A DNA stretch of 34,939 bases from Actinomycetes bacterium (GCA_021781335.1 JAJXXA010000121.1:1-34939), one strand, 5' to 3'; positions 8,700 to 16,509 are shown, counted from the stretch's first letter. Notes: generated by a model from the letters alone, not told the origin. Made by a program: numbers and translations.

Positions 8700-9721
8700 T
8701 CGCTCAGCACTGGCTCAAAGGCCGCCACCGCTTGTAGTTCTCGCATCGTGGCGACGAATGACAATGTCGATTCGGCGCCCTCGTTGAGGTTCACGCCGTT
8801 CGCTTCGAGTCCATCGAAGCCGCCACCGGTCCGCGGGTCATAGACCGCGACGCCGACGTCGTTGTTGGCGAGGAACCACGAGCCCGCGACCCGCGCACGC
8901 TCCAGCCAGACCGGGTCGTGTGAGTAGGTGAAGGCGAACACGCACGCTTCACTCATGGCCCAGGCTTCAATGGGTTGCTGGTCGAACTGGGGTCGCGCTT
9001 CGAGGGGGCCGCGCCCATTGACGGGCGTGAAACTGAAATGATCGCCCAGTGTCTCTTCGTCGCACAGCCAGGTGAGCACCGCCAGCGCGTTCGCACCGGC
9101 CACCTCGTCTCGTCGCAACTGCGCGCGCGCGAGCTCGGCGAGCGGCAAGAGCGCGTTGGCGTAGGCGAGGCGAGATTCGAGCCAGGGCCACGCGGAGTCG
9201 GTACCGTCGGCGACGAAGGCAGGGCTCTCATCGACGAGTTGTAGAGCACCTTCGTGACGAGGCATCGCTCGAAGCAGGACCGTGGCGCCGAGCGTCGCGT
9301 AGGCCGCGGCGCGCAGGTGGTCGCTTCGAAAGTTGGCGGCTCGGGTGAAGAGGGCGAGCGATCGGCGCTGCACGCCCGGCCAGGGCGAGTAGGCCGCGGC
9401 GTGGCCGAGTCCGAGGAGCGCCCGACCCGTCGCGTCGTCACTCACCTCACTGCTCCAGCGCCCCTGGGCGTCATGGCGCAGCCGGAACGTCGCGTCCCCG
9501 CGGTACGCGCGTTCGAGGAAATCAATGGCGAGGGTGGCGAGTTGTCGCGCGTGGCGATACTCGCCCATGTGCGAGGTGAGCGCGAGCAGTCGTCCGGCGT
9601 CATCGGTGCAGTACGTCGCGTCGCTACGAGGTTCACTCAAGTAGGCGTGTTCGACGATTCCGAACCCGTCGCTTAAGCGCTGCAGGTGCGAAAGGGTTGG
9701 TGGTGGCGCGGACGTTCGCAC
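8666..9721 (-). CDS. Alpha/alpha-barrel glycosidase-like protein of GT4/GH130 clusters
   Basis: The 351-residue protein is mostly helical, with repeated hairpins typical of an (alpha/alpha)6 toroid: TYCTDDAGRLLALTSH, SDDATGRALLGLGHAA, AWPWLESRLAYANALLPLA, QPIEAWAMSEACVFAF and the C-terminal YDPRTGGGFDGLEANGVNLN followed by EGAESTLSF. I know such proteins as companions of GT4 glycosyltransferases and GH130 enzymes; no activity is established to my knowledge. Acidic residues in TDDAGR, DDATGR and NEGAES are conserved-looking candidates for a sugar-binding or catalytic cleft. The GTG start lies 4 nt after the GT4 stop with GGTGA just upstream, so the two are translationally coupled. The 3' end runs 34 bp into the convergent GH130 gene. 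Confidence 0.8.
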   Translation of the reverse strand: MRTSAPPPTLSHLQRLSDGFGIVEHAYLSEPRSDATYCTDDAGRLLALTSHMGEYRHARQLATLAIDFLERAYRGDATFRLRHDAQGRWSSEVSDDATGRALLGLGHAAAYSPWPGVQRRSLALFTRAANFRSDHLRAAAYATLGATVLLRAMPRHEGALQLVDESPAFVADGTDSAWPWLESRLAYANALLPLAELARAQLRRDEVAGANALAVLTWLCDEETLGDHFSFTPVNGRGPLEARPQFDQQPIEAWAMSEACVFAFTYSHDPVWLERARVAGSWFLANNDVGVAVYDPRTGGGFDGLEANGVNLNEGAESTLSFVATMRELQAVAAFEPVLSDQATSRKASSR

Positions 9722-9725
9722 GTCG

Positions 9726-10868
9726 TCACCGACTAAGTCCGGCCGCCCGCTCGGCGAACAACTCTCGCAGCAACGTTCGATAGCGCGCGCCGACCGCCGG
9801 CCAGAGCAGCGCGCTCGCCTCTTGGCGTGCCGCCACCCGCATCCGCATCGCGACCCCGGGCACGTAGAGCACTTCTTCGAGAGCCGCCGCCATTGCGGTC
9901 ACGTCGCCTTGGTTGACCACGAAGCCCGCCCCGCGCGAGAGAAGCTCTTCGGCGTGGGGGAATCTGGTCGCGACGACGGGTTTGCCCGACGCGATGGCCT
10001 CGACGAGGACGCCGGAACTGACTTGATCGCGCGACTCGTAGGGCAAGAGCACCACGTCGACGCTTCGAATCAGCTCGCGCAGCGTCTGCGCATCACGGTA
10101 CCCGTCGGCGAAGATCACCCGGTTGGCGACGCCCAGTTCTCGAGCCTGTGCTTGGAGCTGGCGGCGATAACGCTCACCCTCGTGCAACCTCACCTTCGGG
10201 TGGGTCTCTCCAGCGATGATGTACGTCGGGCGAGGAGCACGTCGCTGCAAGCGCGCGACGGCACTGATCCCGTATTCGAGACCCTTGCCCGGTCCGAGCA
10301 GGCCCCAGGTCAAAATGCTCGGTCCCTTCATCGCGTTGAGCACGGGGCCACTGAAATTGGCGTCGGCGCCGTGGGGGATGACGGTCAACTTCTCAAGAGG
10401 TGTGTGATAGATCATGAGCATCCGGTCGTAGGCGGACTGGCTCAAGACGACGACGGCCGACGCCGCATTCGTCAACTCGTTGATGATCATGCGCTGGTGA
10501 TCAGATGGTGACTCGAGGACCGTGTGCATGACCACGACGAGTGGCACCGTGAGAGCGGCCACCAGGTCAAGCACCTCGTCGCCGTCGCGCCCAGCGAACA
10601 GACCAAACTCATGTTGAAGGACCGCGGCGTCGCAGTCATTGGCGACGCCGGCGGCGCGCGCGAGCGAGAACGGGTCGCCACTGACCCACTCGGTGACCAG
10701 TTCGAAGGTCGGATCGACGTCCACTGTTTCGAGGACGCGGATCACGTGCGTTGACCACTCGGGGTCCGCACCAATTGCGCGTGACAAGTTGAGATTGAAC
10801 GTCGCCAGCCCGCACGCGGTCGGTGGATACGTGCCGATCATGGCCAGACGTGGCCCGCTGTACTGCAT
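9726..10868 (-). CDS. GT4-family glycosyltransferase
   Basis: Retaining, GT-B-fold glycosyltransferase of 380 residues that transfers a sugar from a nucleotide donor. The N-terminal domain starts LAMIGTYPPTACGLATF, a glycine-rich acceptor loop. The C-terminal domain has LTWGLLGPGKGLEYGI, YIIAGETHPKV, VIFADGYRDAQTLRELI and VDVVLLPYESRDQVSSGVL followed by VEAIASGKPVVATRFPHAEE, where the glutamate-containing segment binds the donor. No membrane segment is visible. Position beside two GH130 genes and a phosphomannomutase-like gene suggests GDP-mannose as donor; this is inference from context. ATG 10868 is preceded by GGGTGAG. It is the first gene of a two-gene leftward unit with the barrel protein. 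Confidence 0.92.
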   Translation of the reverse strand: MQYSGPRLAMIGTYPPTACGLATFNLNLSRAIGADPEWSTHVIRVLETVDVDPTFELVTEWVSGDPFSLARAAGVANDCDAAVLQHEFGLFAGRDGDEVLDLVAALTVPLVVVMHTVLESPSDHQRMIINELTNAASAVVVLSQSAYDRMLMIYHTPLEKLTVIPHGADANFSGPVLNAMKGPSILTWGLLGPGKGLEYGISAVARLQRRAPRPTYIIAGETHPKVRLHEGERYRRQLQAQARELGVANRVIFADGYRDAQTLRELIRSVDVVLLPYESRDQVSSGVLVEAIASGKPVVATRFPHAEELLSRGAGFVVNQGDVTAMAAALEEVLYVPGVAMRMRVAARQEASALLWPAVGARYRTLLRELFAERAAGLSR

Positions 10869-10928
10869 CTAACTCACCCGCACTCGATGGGCGTAAGGCT
10901 GAATCATGTTTCAACCATCCCGTCTTCT

Positions 10929-10940
10929 AGGTTCGAACCT
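10929..10940. promoter_or_regulatory. 12-bp perfect palindrome, possible operator
   Basis: AGGTTCGAACCT is a perfect 12-bp palindrome 61 bp upstream of the GT4 start and about 150 bp before the -10 element of the divergent HAD gene. It overlaps a CTTCTAGG octamer that also occurs upstream of the first GH130 gene (7627-7634). A binding site for a regulator of the island is possible. It resembles a tRNA T-arm, but no tRNA can be folded around it. Confidence 0.3.
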
Positions 10941-11087
10941 CGTACCAACACTCTTAATCCTCGGAGTTCCCGATGTCCAGAGCACTTAGTCCCGCAGAGC
11001 CAGAAATACCTGATCAAAAGTCTTAACCAGAGAAAACCTACAGAAAATCCGTGTGAGGCGCGTCGTGGCCCCACCCTAGTGGCTCTC

Positions 11088-11093
11088 TATGAT
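11088..11093 (+). promoter_or_regulatory. Candidate -10 element of the HAD gene
   Basis: TATGAT about 55 bp upstream of the GTG at 11148 would give a leader of roughly 48 nt carrying the ribosome binding site GAAAGAGG at 11136-11143. No convincing -35 is seen. Confidence 0.35.
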
Positions 11094-11135
11094 CATGGGG
11101 CGCTCGTCCGCTTACGTGGCAGCTCGAGCCAACTT

Positions 11136-11143
11136 GAAAGAGG
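11136..11143 (+). promoter_or_regulatory. Ribosome binding site that sets the HAD start
   Basis: GAAAGAGG lies 4 nt before GTG 11148. It decides the start against the long open frame that extends upstream to 10887 but has no family-like sequence before residue KKLFVFDLDGT. Confidence 0.75.
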
Positions 11144-11147
11144 TGTC

Positions 11148-11933
11148 GTGAAGAAGTTGTTCGTTTTTGACCTGGATGGCACGCTCGCCGAGAGCAAGTC
11201 CGCATTGAGCGACGAGCTGGGCGCTCTCGTGCACGACCTGCTCGGCGTCATGAAGGTCGCGGTCATCTCGGGGGGCATGTGGTCCCAGTTCGAACAGCAG
11301 CTGCTCGCCAATATGCCGAGCGACGAGCACTTCTCGAATCTCTTTCTCCTGCCGACCTGTGGCACCCAGTTCTATCGATACGAGAACGGATGGACGAAGG
11401 TGTATTCCGAGGACTTGACCCTCGAAGAGCGCCAGTTGATCATCCACTCACTCGAGCGAGCCTTCGAGGAGTCGGGCTTGAAGGAGTCGACCACGTGGGG
11501 TGAACTCATTGAGGACCGCGGGAGTCAGGTCACCCTCTCCACGCTCGGTCAACAGGCGCCGCTCAGTGCCAAGCGTGAATGGGACCCAGACTTCGCCAAA
11601 CGTCGAGCGATCATCGAGCGACTTGCGCCCATGTTGCCGATGTTCGCCATCAACATGGGTGGCACGACGTCTATCGACGTGACCAAACCCGGCATCGACA
11701 AGGCCTACGGGATTGCGAAGTTGCGCAGTCAACTCGGCGTCACAACGGCCGAGATGTTGTTCGCGGGCGACGCCATCTTTGAAGGTGGCAACGATTACCC
11801 CGTGCAGGTCGCCGGCGTCGATTCGATCCAGGTCCGCGACCCCCACGAGACGGCTCGGGTGATCCAGACCGTCATTGCCTGCCTGGGTGACGGATCGCGC
11901 CAGATCGTCTCCCCGGGACGGATCGGCGCCTAA
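11148..11933 (+). CDS. HAD-IIB hydrolase of the eukaryotic phosphomannomutase type
   Basis: The 261-residue protein has the HAD motifs FDLDGTL (Asp8 and Asp10), VISGG (Ser41) and, in motif IV, AGDAIFEGGNDYPV at 206-219. The GD-x4-GGND form is that of eukaryotic-type phosphomannomutase (PMM), not of ordinary sucrose- or trehalose-phosphate phosphatases. Two further PMM-like stretches agree: LIEDRGSQVTLSTLG and TTSIDVTKPGIDKAYGI, with Lys185. A role in interconverting mannose-1-phosphate and mannose-6-phosphate would link it to the neighbouring GH130 and GT4 genes. A phosphatase for a sugar phosphate is the main alternative. The GTG start is set by GAAAGAGG. The stop overlaps the convergent phosphorylase stop in a 4-bp CTAA. 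Confidence 0.82.
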   Translation: MKKLFVFDLDGTLAESKSALSDELGALVHDLLGVMKVAVISGGMWSQFEQQLLANMPSDEHFSNLFLLPTCGTQFYRYENGWTKVYSEDLTLEERQLIIHSLERAFEESGLKESTTWGELIEDRGSQVTLSTLGQQAPLSAKREWDPDFAKRRAIIERLAPMLPMFAINMGGTTSIDVTKPGIDKAYGIAKLRSQLGVTTAEMLFAGDAIFEGGNDYPVQVAGVDSIQVRDPHETARVIQTVIACLGDGSRQIVSPGRIGA

Positions 11934-12703
11934 GCCTGGTGCAGGGCGTGCGCGGCACGAATTGCCACATAGAAGAGGTGCTCGCGAGTCCCTCGGGCGT
12001 GGTCCCAGTGGCGAGAGTCCCATTCGTCACCCGCGAGCGAGTCGCCCGCGTAGAGCAGTTGGGCGAAGCGCACCTTGAGGTACCGTGCGACCGCGATGAA
12101 GGCCGAAGACTCCATGTCCACCATGGTGCACCCTTCGTCGATGCGTCGCTGCACCCGCTCTCGGGTCTCTCGAAAGATCGCGTCGGTCGTCCACGCGCGC
12201 CCTAGGTAGTGAGGGACCTCGAGCTCGTCGAGTGTCGCGCTGAGTATCTGCACGCCGAGCTGATCAGCCTCGATGACGCGACTGGGCGGCGCGTAGTGAA
12301 AACTCGTGCCCTCGTCGCGCAGCGCTGACGCCACGACCATGACGTGGCCGAGCGCGAGCTCTTCGACGAGCGCTCCCGCGCCCCCAACGGCGAGAAACGT
12401 GGTCACGCCCAGTGAGGCCATCTCCTCGACGAACGCGGCCGCCAGTGGCGCACCGACCCCGGGGTGGACCACCGCGACCGACCCGCGCTCGTCGCGCAAT
12501 TCGTACACGGGGTTCCTGCCGATCTCGCTACGAAGCGTGTAGACCGGCGAGAGGACGCCCTCGCTCGCCAATTGCTCGAGGAGTTCGTTGAAGAAGCACA
12601 GCACCGCCACCTTTGGCACCGTGTGCTCGCCACGGTGGATCATGTGGGCTTGGATGACACCGGGTGCGTCGAGGTCGTCTTCGAAGAGCGCGAGGTCACG
12701 CAC
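11930..12703 (-). CDS. Nucleoside phosphorylase, uridine phosphorylase-like
   Basis: Cytoplasmic enzyme of the PNP/UDP phosphorylase family, about 257 residues, predicted to cleave a nucleoside with phosphate into base and ribose-1-phosphate. Visible features: KVAVLCFFNELLEQL, a glycine-rich AVVHPGVGAPLAAAF, LAVGGAGALVEELALGHVMV, HYAPPSRVIEAD, and MVDMESSAFIAVARYL, the ribose-binding ME signature. It is closer to uridine phosphorylase than to MTA/SAH nucleosidase by this motif, but the base specificity is open. Start GTG 12703 is chosen because upstream codons overlap the SCP2-like gene in another frame; GGAGA lies 8 nt before. It overlaps the SCP2 stop by 8 bp, so it belongs to the sdh operon tail. 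An intracellular helical lid or partner is not seen. Confidence 0.87.
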   Translation of the reverse strand: MRDLALFEDDLDAPGVIQAHMIHRGEHTVPKVAVLCFFNELLEQLASEGVLSPVYTLRSEIGRNPVYELRDERGSVAVVHPGVGAPLAAAFVEEMASLGVTTFLAVGGAGALVEELALGHVMVVASALRDEGTSFHYAPPSRVIEADQLGVQILSATLDELEVPHYLGRAWTTDAIFRETRERVQRRIDEGCTMVDMESSAFIAVARYLKVRFAQLLYAGDSLAGDEWDSRHWDHARGTREHLFYVAIRAAHALHQA

Positions 12704-13070
12704 CCGTGCTGTCTCCGTGGGGATGGGCTCGCTGGAGCCACGCGAGCAAGGACACGACCGCGTTGATGTCGCCACGAACCTTGATGCGACCTTCGCGCAA
12801 CGCACTCGCGCTGTCGAGGGAGCCAGTGGTGAGGGCCAGCGCGTCGCTGTAGGCGAGTCGGATGATCGCGTCAGCCGCCAAGTGGTCTCCGCTCTCGGCG
12901 CTAGCCCCGTCGGGGCTCATCGTGAAGGTGAGCGCGTGCGCCCCGTTGGCGGGCGCGTCGGGGAACTCGAGTACGACGCGCAGGGTTGCGCCCTCAGTGG
13001 GCACGGGACCGGCCGCGCCCAGGACCTCATTGAGTTCTTCGAACCACTGCGCGCCCAGGAATTCGGCCAC
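12696..13070 (-). CDS. SCP2 sterol-carrier-like protein
   Basis: Small soluble protein of 124 residues with the SCP2-type layout: LRVVLEFPDAP, a central strand region (HALTFTMSPDGAS), DAIIRLAYSDALALTTGS, and the final EGRIKVRGDINAVVSLLAWL, which is characteristic of SCP2/alkyl-sulfatase C-terminal folds that bind lipids or acyl chains in a hydrophobic tunnel. No catalytic function is expected. The ATG lies 3 nt after the sdhB stop and the 3' end overlaps the nucleoside phosphorylase start by 8 bp, so it is co-translated with succinate dehydrogenase. A role in quinone or lipid handling near the Sdh complex is a guess only. Confidence 0.8.
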   Translation of the reverse strand: MAEFLGAQWFEELNEVLGAAGPVPTEGATLRVVLEFPDAPANGAHALTFTMSPDGASAESGDHLAADAIIRLAYSDALALTTGSLDSASALREGRIKVRGDINAVVSLLAWLQRAHPHGDSTGA

Positions 13071-13073
13071 GAA

Positions 13074-13853
13074 CTACGGCGCTGGCTGGACGGTTGCCTC
13101 GGCTGACGATCGCTTGGTGCGGCGCAGGATCTTTCGACCGAGCCACGCCACGGGGTCGTAGTGGGCGTCGACGACGCGTTCCTTCAGCGGGATGATGGCG
13201 TTGTCGGTGATCTTGATGTGCTCGGGGCACACCTCAGTGCAGCACTTGGTGATGTTGCAGTAGCCGAGGCCCATCTCTTCACGCACGAGGTCTCGACGGT
13301 CGTTCTGGTCGAGCGGGTGCATCTCGAGCTCGGCGTAGCGGATGAAGAACCGCGGGCCGGCGTAGTGCGCCTTGTTCTCCTCGTGGTCACGGATGACGTG
13401 GCACACGTCTTGGCACATGAAGCATTCAATGCACTTGCGGAACTCTTGGCCACGCTCGACGTCCTCTTGGAACATGACGTAGCCGCCCTCGGGCATGGGT
13501 GGCGGCAGGAACGCCGGCACCTTCTCTGCCTGGGCGAAGTTGAACGACACGTCGGTGACGAGGTCGCGGATGATCGGGAAGGTCTTCATCGGCGTCACCG
13601 TCACGGGACCCTCGGGGAGTTGGTCCATGCGCGTCATGCACATGAGACGAGGCTTGCCGTTGATCTCAGCGGCGCACGAGCCGCACTTGCCGGCCTTGCA
13701 GTTCCAGCGGCACGCGAGGTCTGGGGCGTCGGTCGCCTGGATGCGGTGGATGACGTCGAGCACGACCTCGCCCTCGTTCTGGGCGATTGTGTAGTTTTCG
13801 AAATCTCCGCCGCTGGCGTCACCGCGCCAGATTCTCATTGTGACGTCAGCCAT
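13074..13853 (-). CDS. sdhB: Succinate dehydrogenase iron-sulfur subunit
   Basis: Electron-transfer subunit of complex II, 259 residues, located on the cytoplasmic face. Cysteines for the three clusters are visible: the [2Fe-2S] region CRWNCKAGKCGSC plus a later Cys in PRLMCMTRM, the ferredoxin-like CIECFMCQDVC, and CNITKCCTEVCPEHIKI for the remaining ligands of the [4Fe-4S] and [3Fe-4S] clusters. Electrons pass from the SdhA flavin to the membrane anchor. The ATG overlaps the sdhA stop as ATGA, so the subunits are translationally coupled. The gene order anchor-sdhA-sdhB matches mycobacterial Sdh1 (Rv0249c-Rv0247c). Confidence 0.96.
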   Translation of the reverse strand: MADVTMRIWRGDASGGDFENYTIAQNEGEVVLDVIHRIQATDAPDLACRWNCKAGKCGSCAAEINGKPRLMCMTRMDQLPEGPVTVTPMKTFPIIRDLVTDVSFNFAQAEKVPAFLPPPMPEGGYVMFQEDVERGQEFRKCIECFMCQDVCHVIRDHEENKAHYAGPRFFIRYAELEMHPLDQNDRRDLVREEMGLGYCNITKCCTEVCPEHIKITDNAIIPLKERVVDAHYDPVAWLGRKILRRTKRSSAEATVQPAP

Positions 13854-15667
13854 CAGTGTGCCTCCTCGAGCAGCGCTTTAAGTTCATCGGGCATGGGTAG
13901 CAACGGCGATTCAACCGTCACGATCGGGCTGTCCCAGTTGCCGCCGTTGGTCGAATGCGCAAAGTTGAACTTCGCGAACTCGGGGTCGGCCGCGGGGTAG
14001 TCCTCGCGGGTGTGGCCACCGCGTGATTCTTTTCGTAGTGAGGCGCCGGTCGCGACGCACTTGGACACCGAGATCATCGAAGGCAGGTCGGTCGCAAGGT
14101 TCCAGCCGGGGTTGTACGCCCGCCCGCCCTTGACCTTGATGTTCTTCACACGCTGCGTGAACTTCTCGAGCTCACCGAGCGCGAACTCGACTTCCTGCGC
14201 GTTTCGAATGATGCCGACGTTGGCCTGCATCATCTCTTGGAGGTCTCGTTGGATGTCGTAGGGGTTCTCACCCTCGGTGCGCTCGAACGGCGCCAGCGCT
14301 TCGCGGATCGCCTCTTCGACTTCGGCCATGTTGAGTGAGGTGGCGACCTCGCCGGCCTCGATGTACTCGGCGGCGCCCATGCCGGCGCGACGACCAAAGA
14401 CCACGAGGTCACTCAGTGAATTGCCACCCAGGCGGTTGGCGCCGTGCATGCCACCGGCGACCTCACCGGCGGCGAACAGGCCCGGCACGCTCGTGGCGGC
14501 GGTGTCGGCGTCGACCTTGACGCCGCCCATGATGTAGTGACAGGTCGGGCCGATCTCCATTGACTCTGAGGTGATGTCGACGCCCGCCAACTCCATGAAC
14601 TGGTGGTACATCGAGGGCAGTCGGCGCCGGATGAATTCGGCTGAACGTCGAGAGGCGATATCGAGATAGACACCTCCGTGGGGTGTGCCTCGCCCGGCCT
14701 TCACTTCGGCGTTGATGGCGCGCGCCACTTCGTCGCGCGGCAAGAGCTCTGGAGGTCGTCGACCCGCGGTGTGGTCGTCGTACCACTTGTCCGCTTCCTC
14801 TTCGGACTCAGCGGTCTCGGCGCGGAACATGTCCGCGACATAGTTGAACATGAAGCGCTTGCCTTCGGAGTTTCGTAGAACGCCCCCGTCTCCGCGCACG
14901 CCCTCGGTCACGAGCAGTCCGCGCACGCTGAGCGGCCAGACCATACCGGTCGGGTGGAACTGGATGCACTCCATGTCGATGAGTTGCGCGCCGGCCCACA
15001 GGGCCATGGCGTGTCCGTCGCCGGTGCCCTCCCACGAGTTCGACGTGAACTTCCAGGACTTTCCAACGCCCCCGGTCGCGAGGATGATGGCCTTGGCCGA
15101 GAAGGTGACGAACTCGCCGGTGGGGCGCCAGTACGCGACACAGCCCGCGATACGTCCGTCCGCGTCGTGCACGAGCTTGAGGACCTTGCACTCCATGAAC
15201 ACGTCGGTGCCCATCGAGACGACCTTTTGCTGCAGGGTGCGGATCAGCTCGAGACCGGTGCGGTCACCCACGTGCGCGAGACGCGCGTAACGATGGCCAC
15301 CGAAGTCACGCTGGAGGATCTTGCCGTCCTTGGTGCGGTCAAAGAGCGCCCCCCACTGCTCGAGTTCGCGCACGCGGTCCGGGGACTCCTTCGCGTGCAG
15401 CTCGGCCATGCGGTTGTTGTTGAGGTACTTGCCACCGCGCATGGTGTCTCGAAAGTGCACCATCCAGTTGTCCTCGGCGTAGACGTTGCCCATGGCGGCG
15501 GCCATGCCACCTTCGGCCATGACGGTGTGAGCTTTGCCGAGGAGCGACTTGGTGATGATGCCGACCTTGAGGCCGCGCTGCTTGGCTTCAATGGCGGCGC
15601 GCAGTCCCGCTCCACCCGCGCCGATGATCAGTACGTCGTACTCGTGATGTTCATAAGTGTTCGTCAC
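13853..15667 (-). CDS. sdhA: Succinate dehydrogenase flavoprotein subunit
   Basis: Catalytic FAD subunit, 604 residues, that oxidises succinate to fumarate. The N terminus VLIIGAGGAGLRAAIEAKQR is the FAD-binding fold. KAHTVMAEGGMAAAMG contains the histidine that covalently holds FAD in this family. IILATGGVGKSW, IQFHPTGMVWPLSVRG, GGVYLDI and the catalytic-domain stretch HGANRLGGNSLSDLVVFGRR follow. The C terminus with GGHTREDYP matches the Sdh1/Frd-like group. It starts 15 bp after the anchor gene and overlaps sdhB by ATGA. This is the second gene of a five-gene leftward operon. Confidence 0.97.
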   Translation of the reverse strand: MTNTYEHHEYDVLIIGAGGAGLRAAIEAKQRGLKVGIITKSLLGKAHTVMAEGGMAAAMGNVYAEDNWMVHFRDTMRGGKYLNNNRMAELHAKESPDRVRELEQWGALFDRTKDGKILQRDFGGHRYARLAHVGDRTGLELIRTLQQKVVSMGTDVFMECKVLKLVHDADGRIAGCVAYWRPTGEFVTFSAKAIILATGGVGKSWKFTSNSWEGTGDGHAMALWAGAQLIDMECIQFHPTGMVWPLSVRGLLVTEGVRGDGGVLRNSEGKRFMFNYVADMFRAETAESEEEADKWYDDHTAGRRPPELLPRDEVARAINAEVKAGRGTPHGGVYLDIASRRSAEFIRRRLPSMYHQFMELAGVDITSESMEIGPTCHYIMGGVKVDADTAATSVPGLFAAGEVAGGMHGANRLGGNSLSDLVVFGRRAGMGAAEYIEAGEVATSLNMAEVEEAIREALAPFERTEGENPYDIQRDLQEMMQANVGIIRNAQEVEFALGELEKFTQRVKNIKVKGGRAYNPGWNLATDLPSMISVSKCVATGASLRKESRGGHTREDYPAADPEFAKFNFAHSTNGGNWDSPIVTVESPLLPMPDELKALLEEAH

Positions 15668-15682
15668 AGGGATTCCTTAGAT

Positions 15683-16498
15683 CTAGAAGAGTTTGTAGTC
15701 GGTGAGGGCGCCCGAGGCGACGAGGCGCACGTAGACGTCGGTGAGCGCGACGAAGATGAGCGACGCCCACGCGAGGTTCATGTGCTTCGCGTTAAGAGGA
15801 GTGAGCATCTTCCAGAACCGGTACCGGATCGGGTGCTTGGAGAAACTTCTCACCCCACCGCCACAGAGGTGGCGACAGGCGTGGCAACTGAGCGAATACG
15901 ACCAGAGCAACACCGCGTTGATACTGAGGACGATGGTGCCGATCGTGACGCCAAAACCGAGGCCGGGCTGGCGAAAGGCGCGGATCGCGTCGTAGGTCAA
16001 GAGGGTGTTAAAGACCAGTCCCGCGTAGAAGAAGTAACGGTGCATGTTCTGCATGATGAGCGGGAAGCGGGTCTCGCCCGAGTAGGTCTCGTGCGAGTCA
16101 GCGACCGCGCACGCGGGTGGCGACCACCAAAAGGCCCGGTAGTAGCTACGTCGGTAGTAGTAGCAGGTGAGGCGAAACCCGAGCGGGAAGATCAGGATCA
16201 AGAGCGCGGGCGACAATGTCCAGCCATTGAAGGCGAATCCGATCTTCGATCCGGCGACGCAACTGCTCGCGAGGCACGGCGAATAGAAGGGACTGATCAG
16301 GTCGCGGTGGACACCGGCGCCCACGTAATAGAACTTGTTCTGGAACGCCGCCCAGGTTGAGTAGATGACAAAGGCGGTAAGCACCGAGACCGTGATGACG
16401 GGCTGGAGCCACCACCGGTCCTGTCGCAGTGTCGCTACATCGGGACCTCCGCGGGCTCCTCCTAGGACAACCTTCGTCGAACTCTCCGAAACAGCCAC
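15683..16498 (-). CDS. sdhC: Succinate dehydrogenase membrane anchor, Sdh1 type
   Basis: A 271-residue integral membrane protein with about five transmembrane helices (near 34-52, 95-112, 152-172, 184-203 and 241-262). Position directly before sdhA-sdhB and the size equal mycobacterial Rv0249c, the anchor of Sdh1. It is not a classical cytochrome b SdhC. A Cys/His-rich segment SCHACRHLCGG at 204-214, together with CLASSC at 75-80, and further Cys112 and Cys130, fits the membrane-embedded Rieske-type iron-sulfur cluster reported for mycobacterial Sdh1; which residues bind is inference. Start GTG 16498 is set by GAGGAG at 16504-16509. The 229 bp upstream holds the operon promoter and the cta terminator. 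Confidence 0.85.
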   Translation of the reverse strand: MAVSESSTKVVLGGARGGPDVATLRQDRWWLQPVITVSVLTAFVIYSTWAAFQNKFYYVGAGVHRDLISPFYSPCLASSCVAGSKIGFAFNGWTLSPALLILIFPLGFRLTCYYYRRSYYRAFWWSPPACAVADSHETYSGETRFPLIMQNMHRYFFYAGLVFNTLLTYDAIRAFRQPGLGFGVTIGTIVLSINAVLLWSYSLSCHACRHLCGGGVRSFSKHPIRYRFWKMLTPLNAKHMNLAWASLIFVALTDVYVRLVASGALTDYKLF

Positions 16499-16503
16499 AG
16501 CGT

Positions 16504-16509
16504 CTCCTC
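16504..16509 (-). promoter_or_regulatory. Ribosome binding site of the sdh operon
   Basis: GAGGAG on the minus strand lies 5 nt before GTG 16498 and decides this start codon for the first gene of the operon. Confidence 0.75.

Noticed and set aside
10929..10940. tRNA T-arm-like sequence
   Set aside because: GGTTCGAACC resembles a T-arm, but no acceptor, D or anticodon arms can be drawn at the right distances.
10887..11147. N-terminal extension of the HAD protein
   Set aside because: The upstream residues are not homologous to HAD proteins, and a good ribosome binding site points to GTG 11148.
14954..16360. A 468-codon open frame on the plus strand
   Set aside because: It is antisense to sdhA and the Sdh anchor, has charged low-complexity content typical of reverse frames in GC-rich genes, and shows no family motif.
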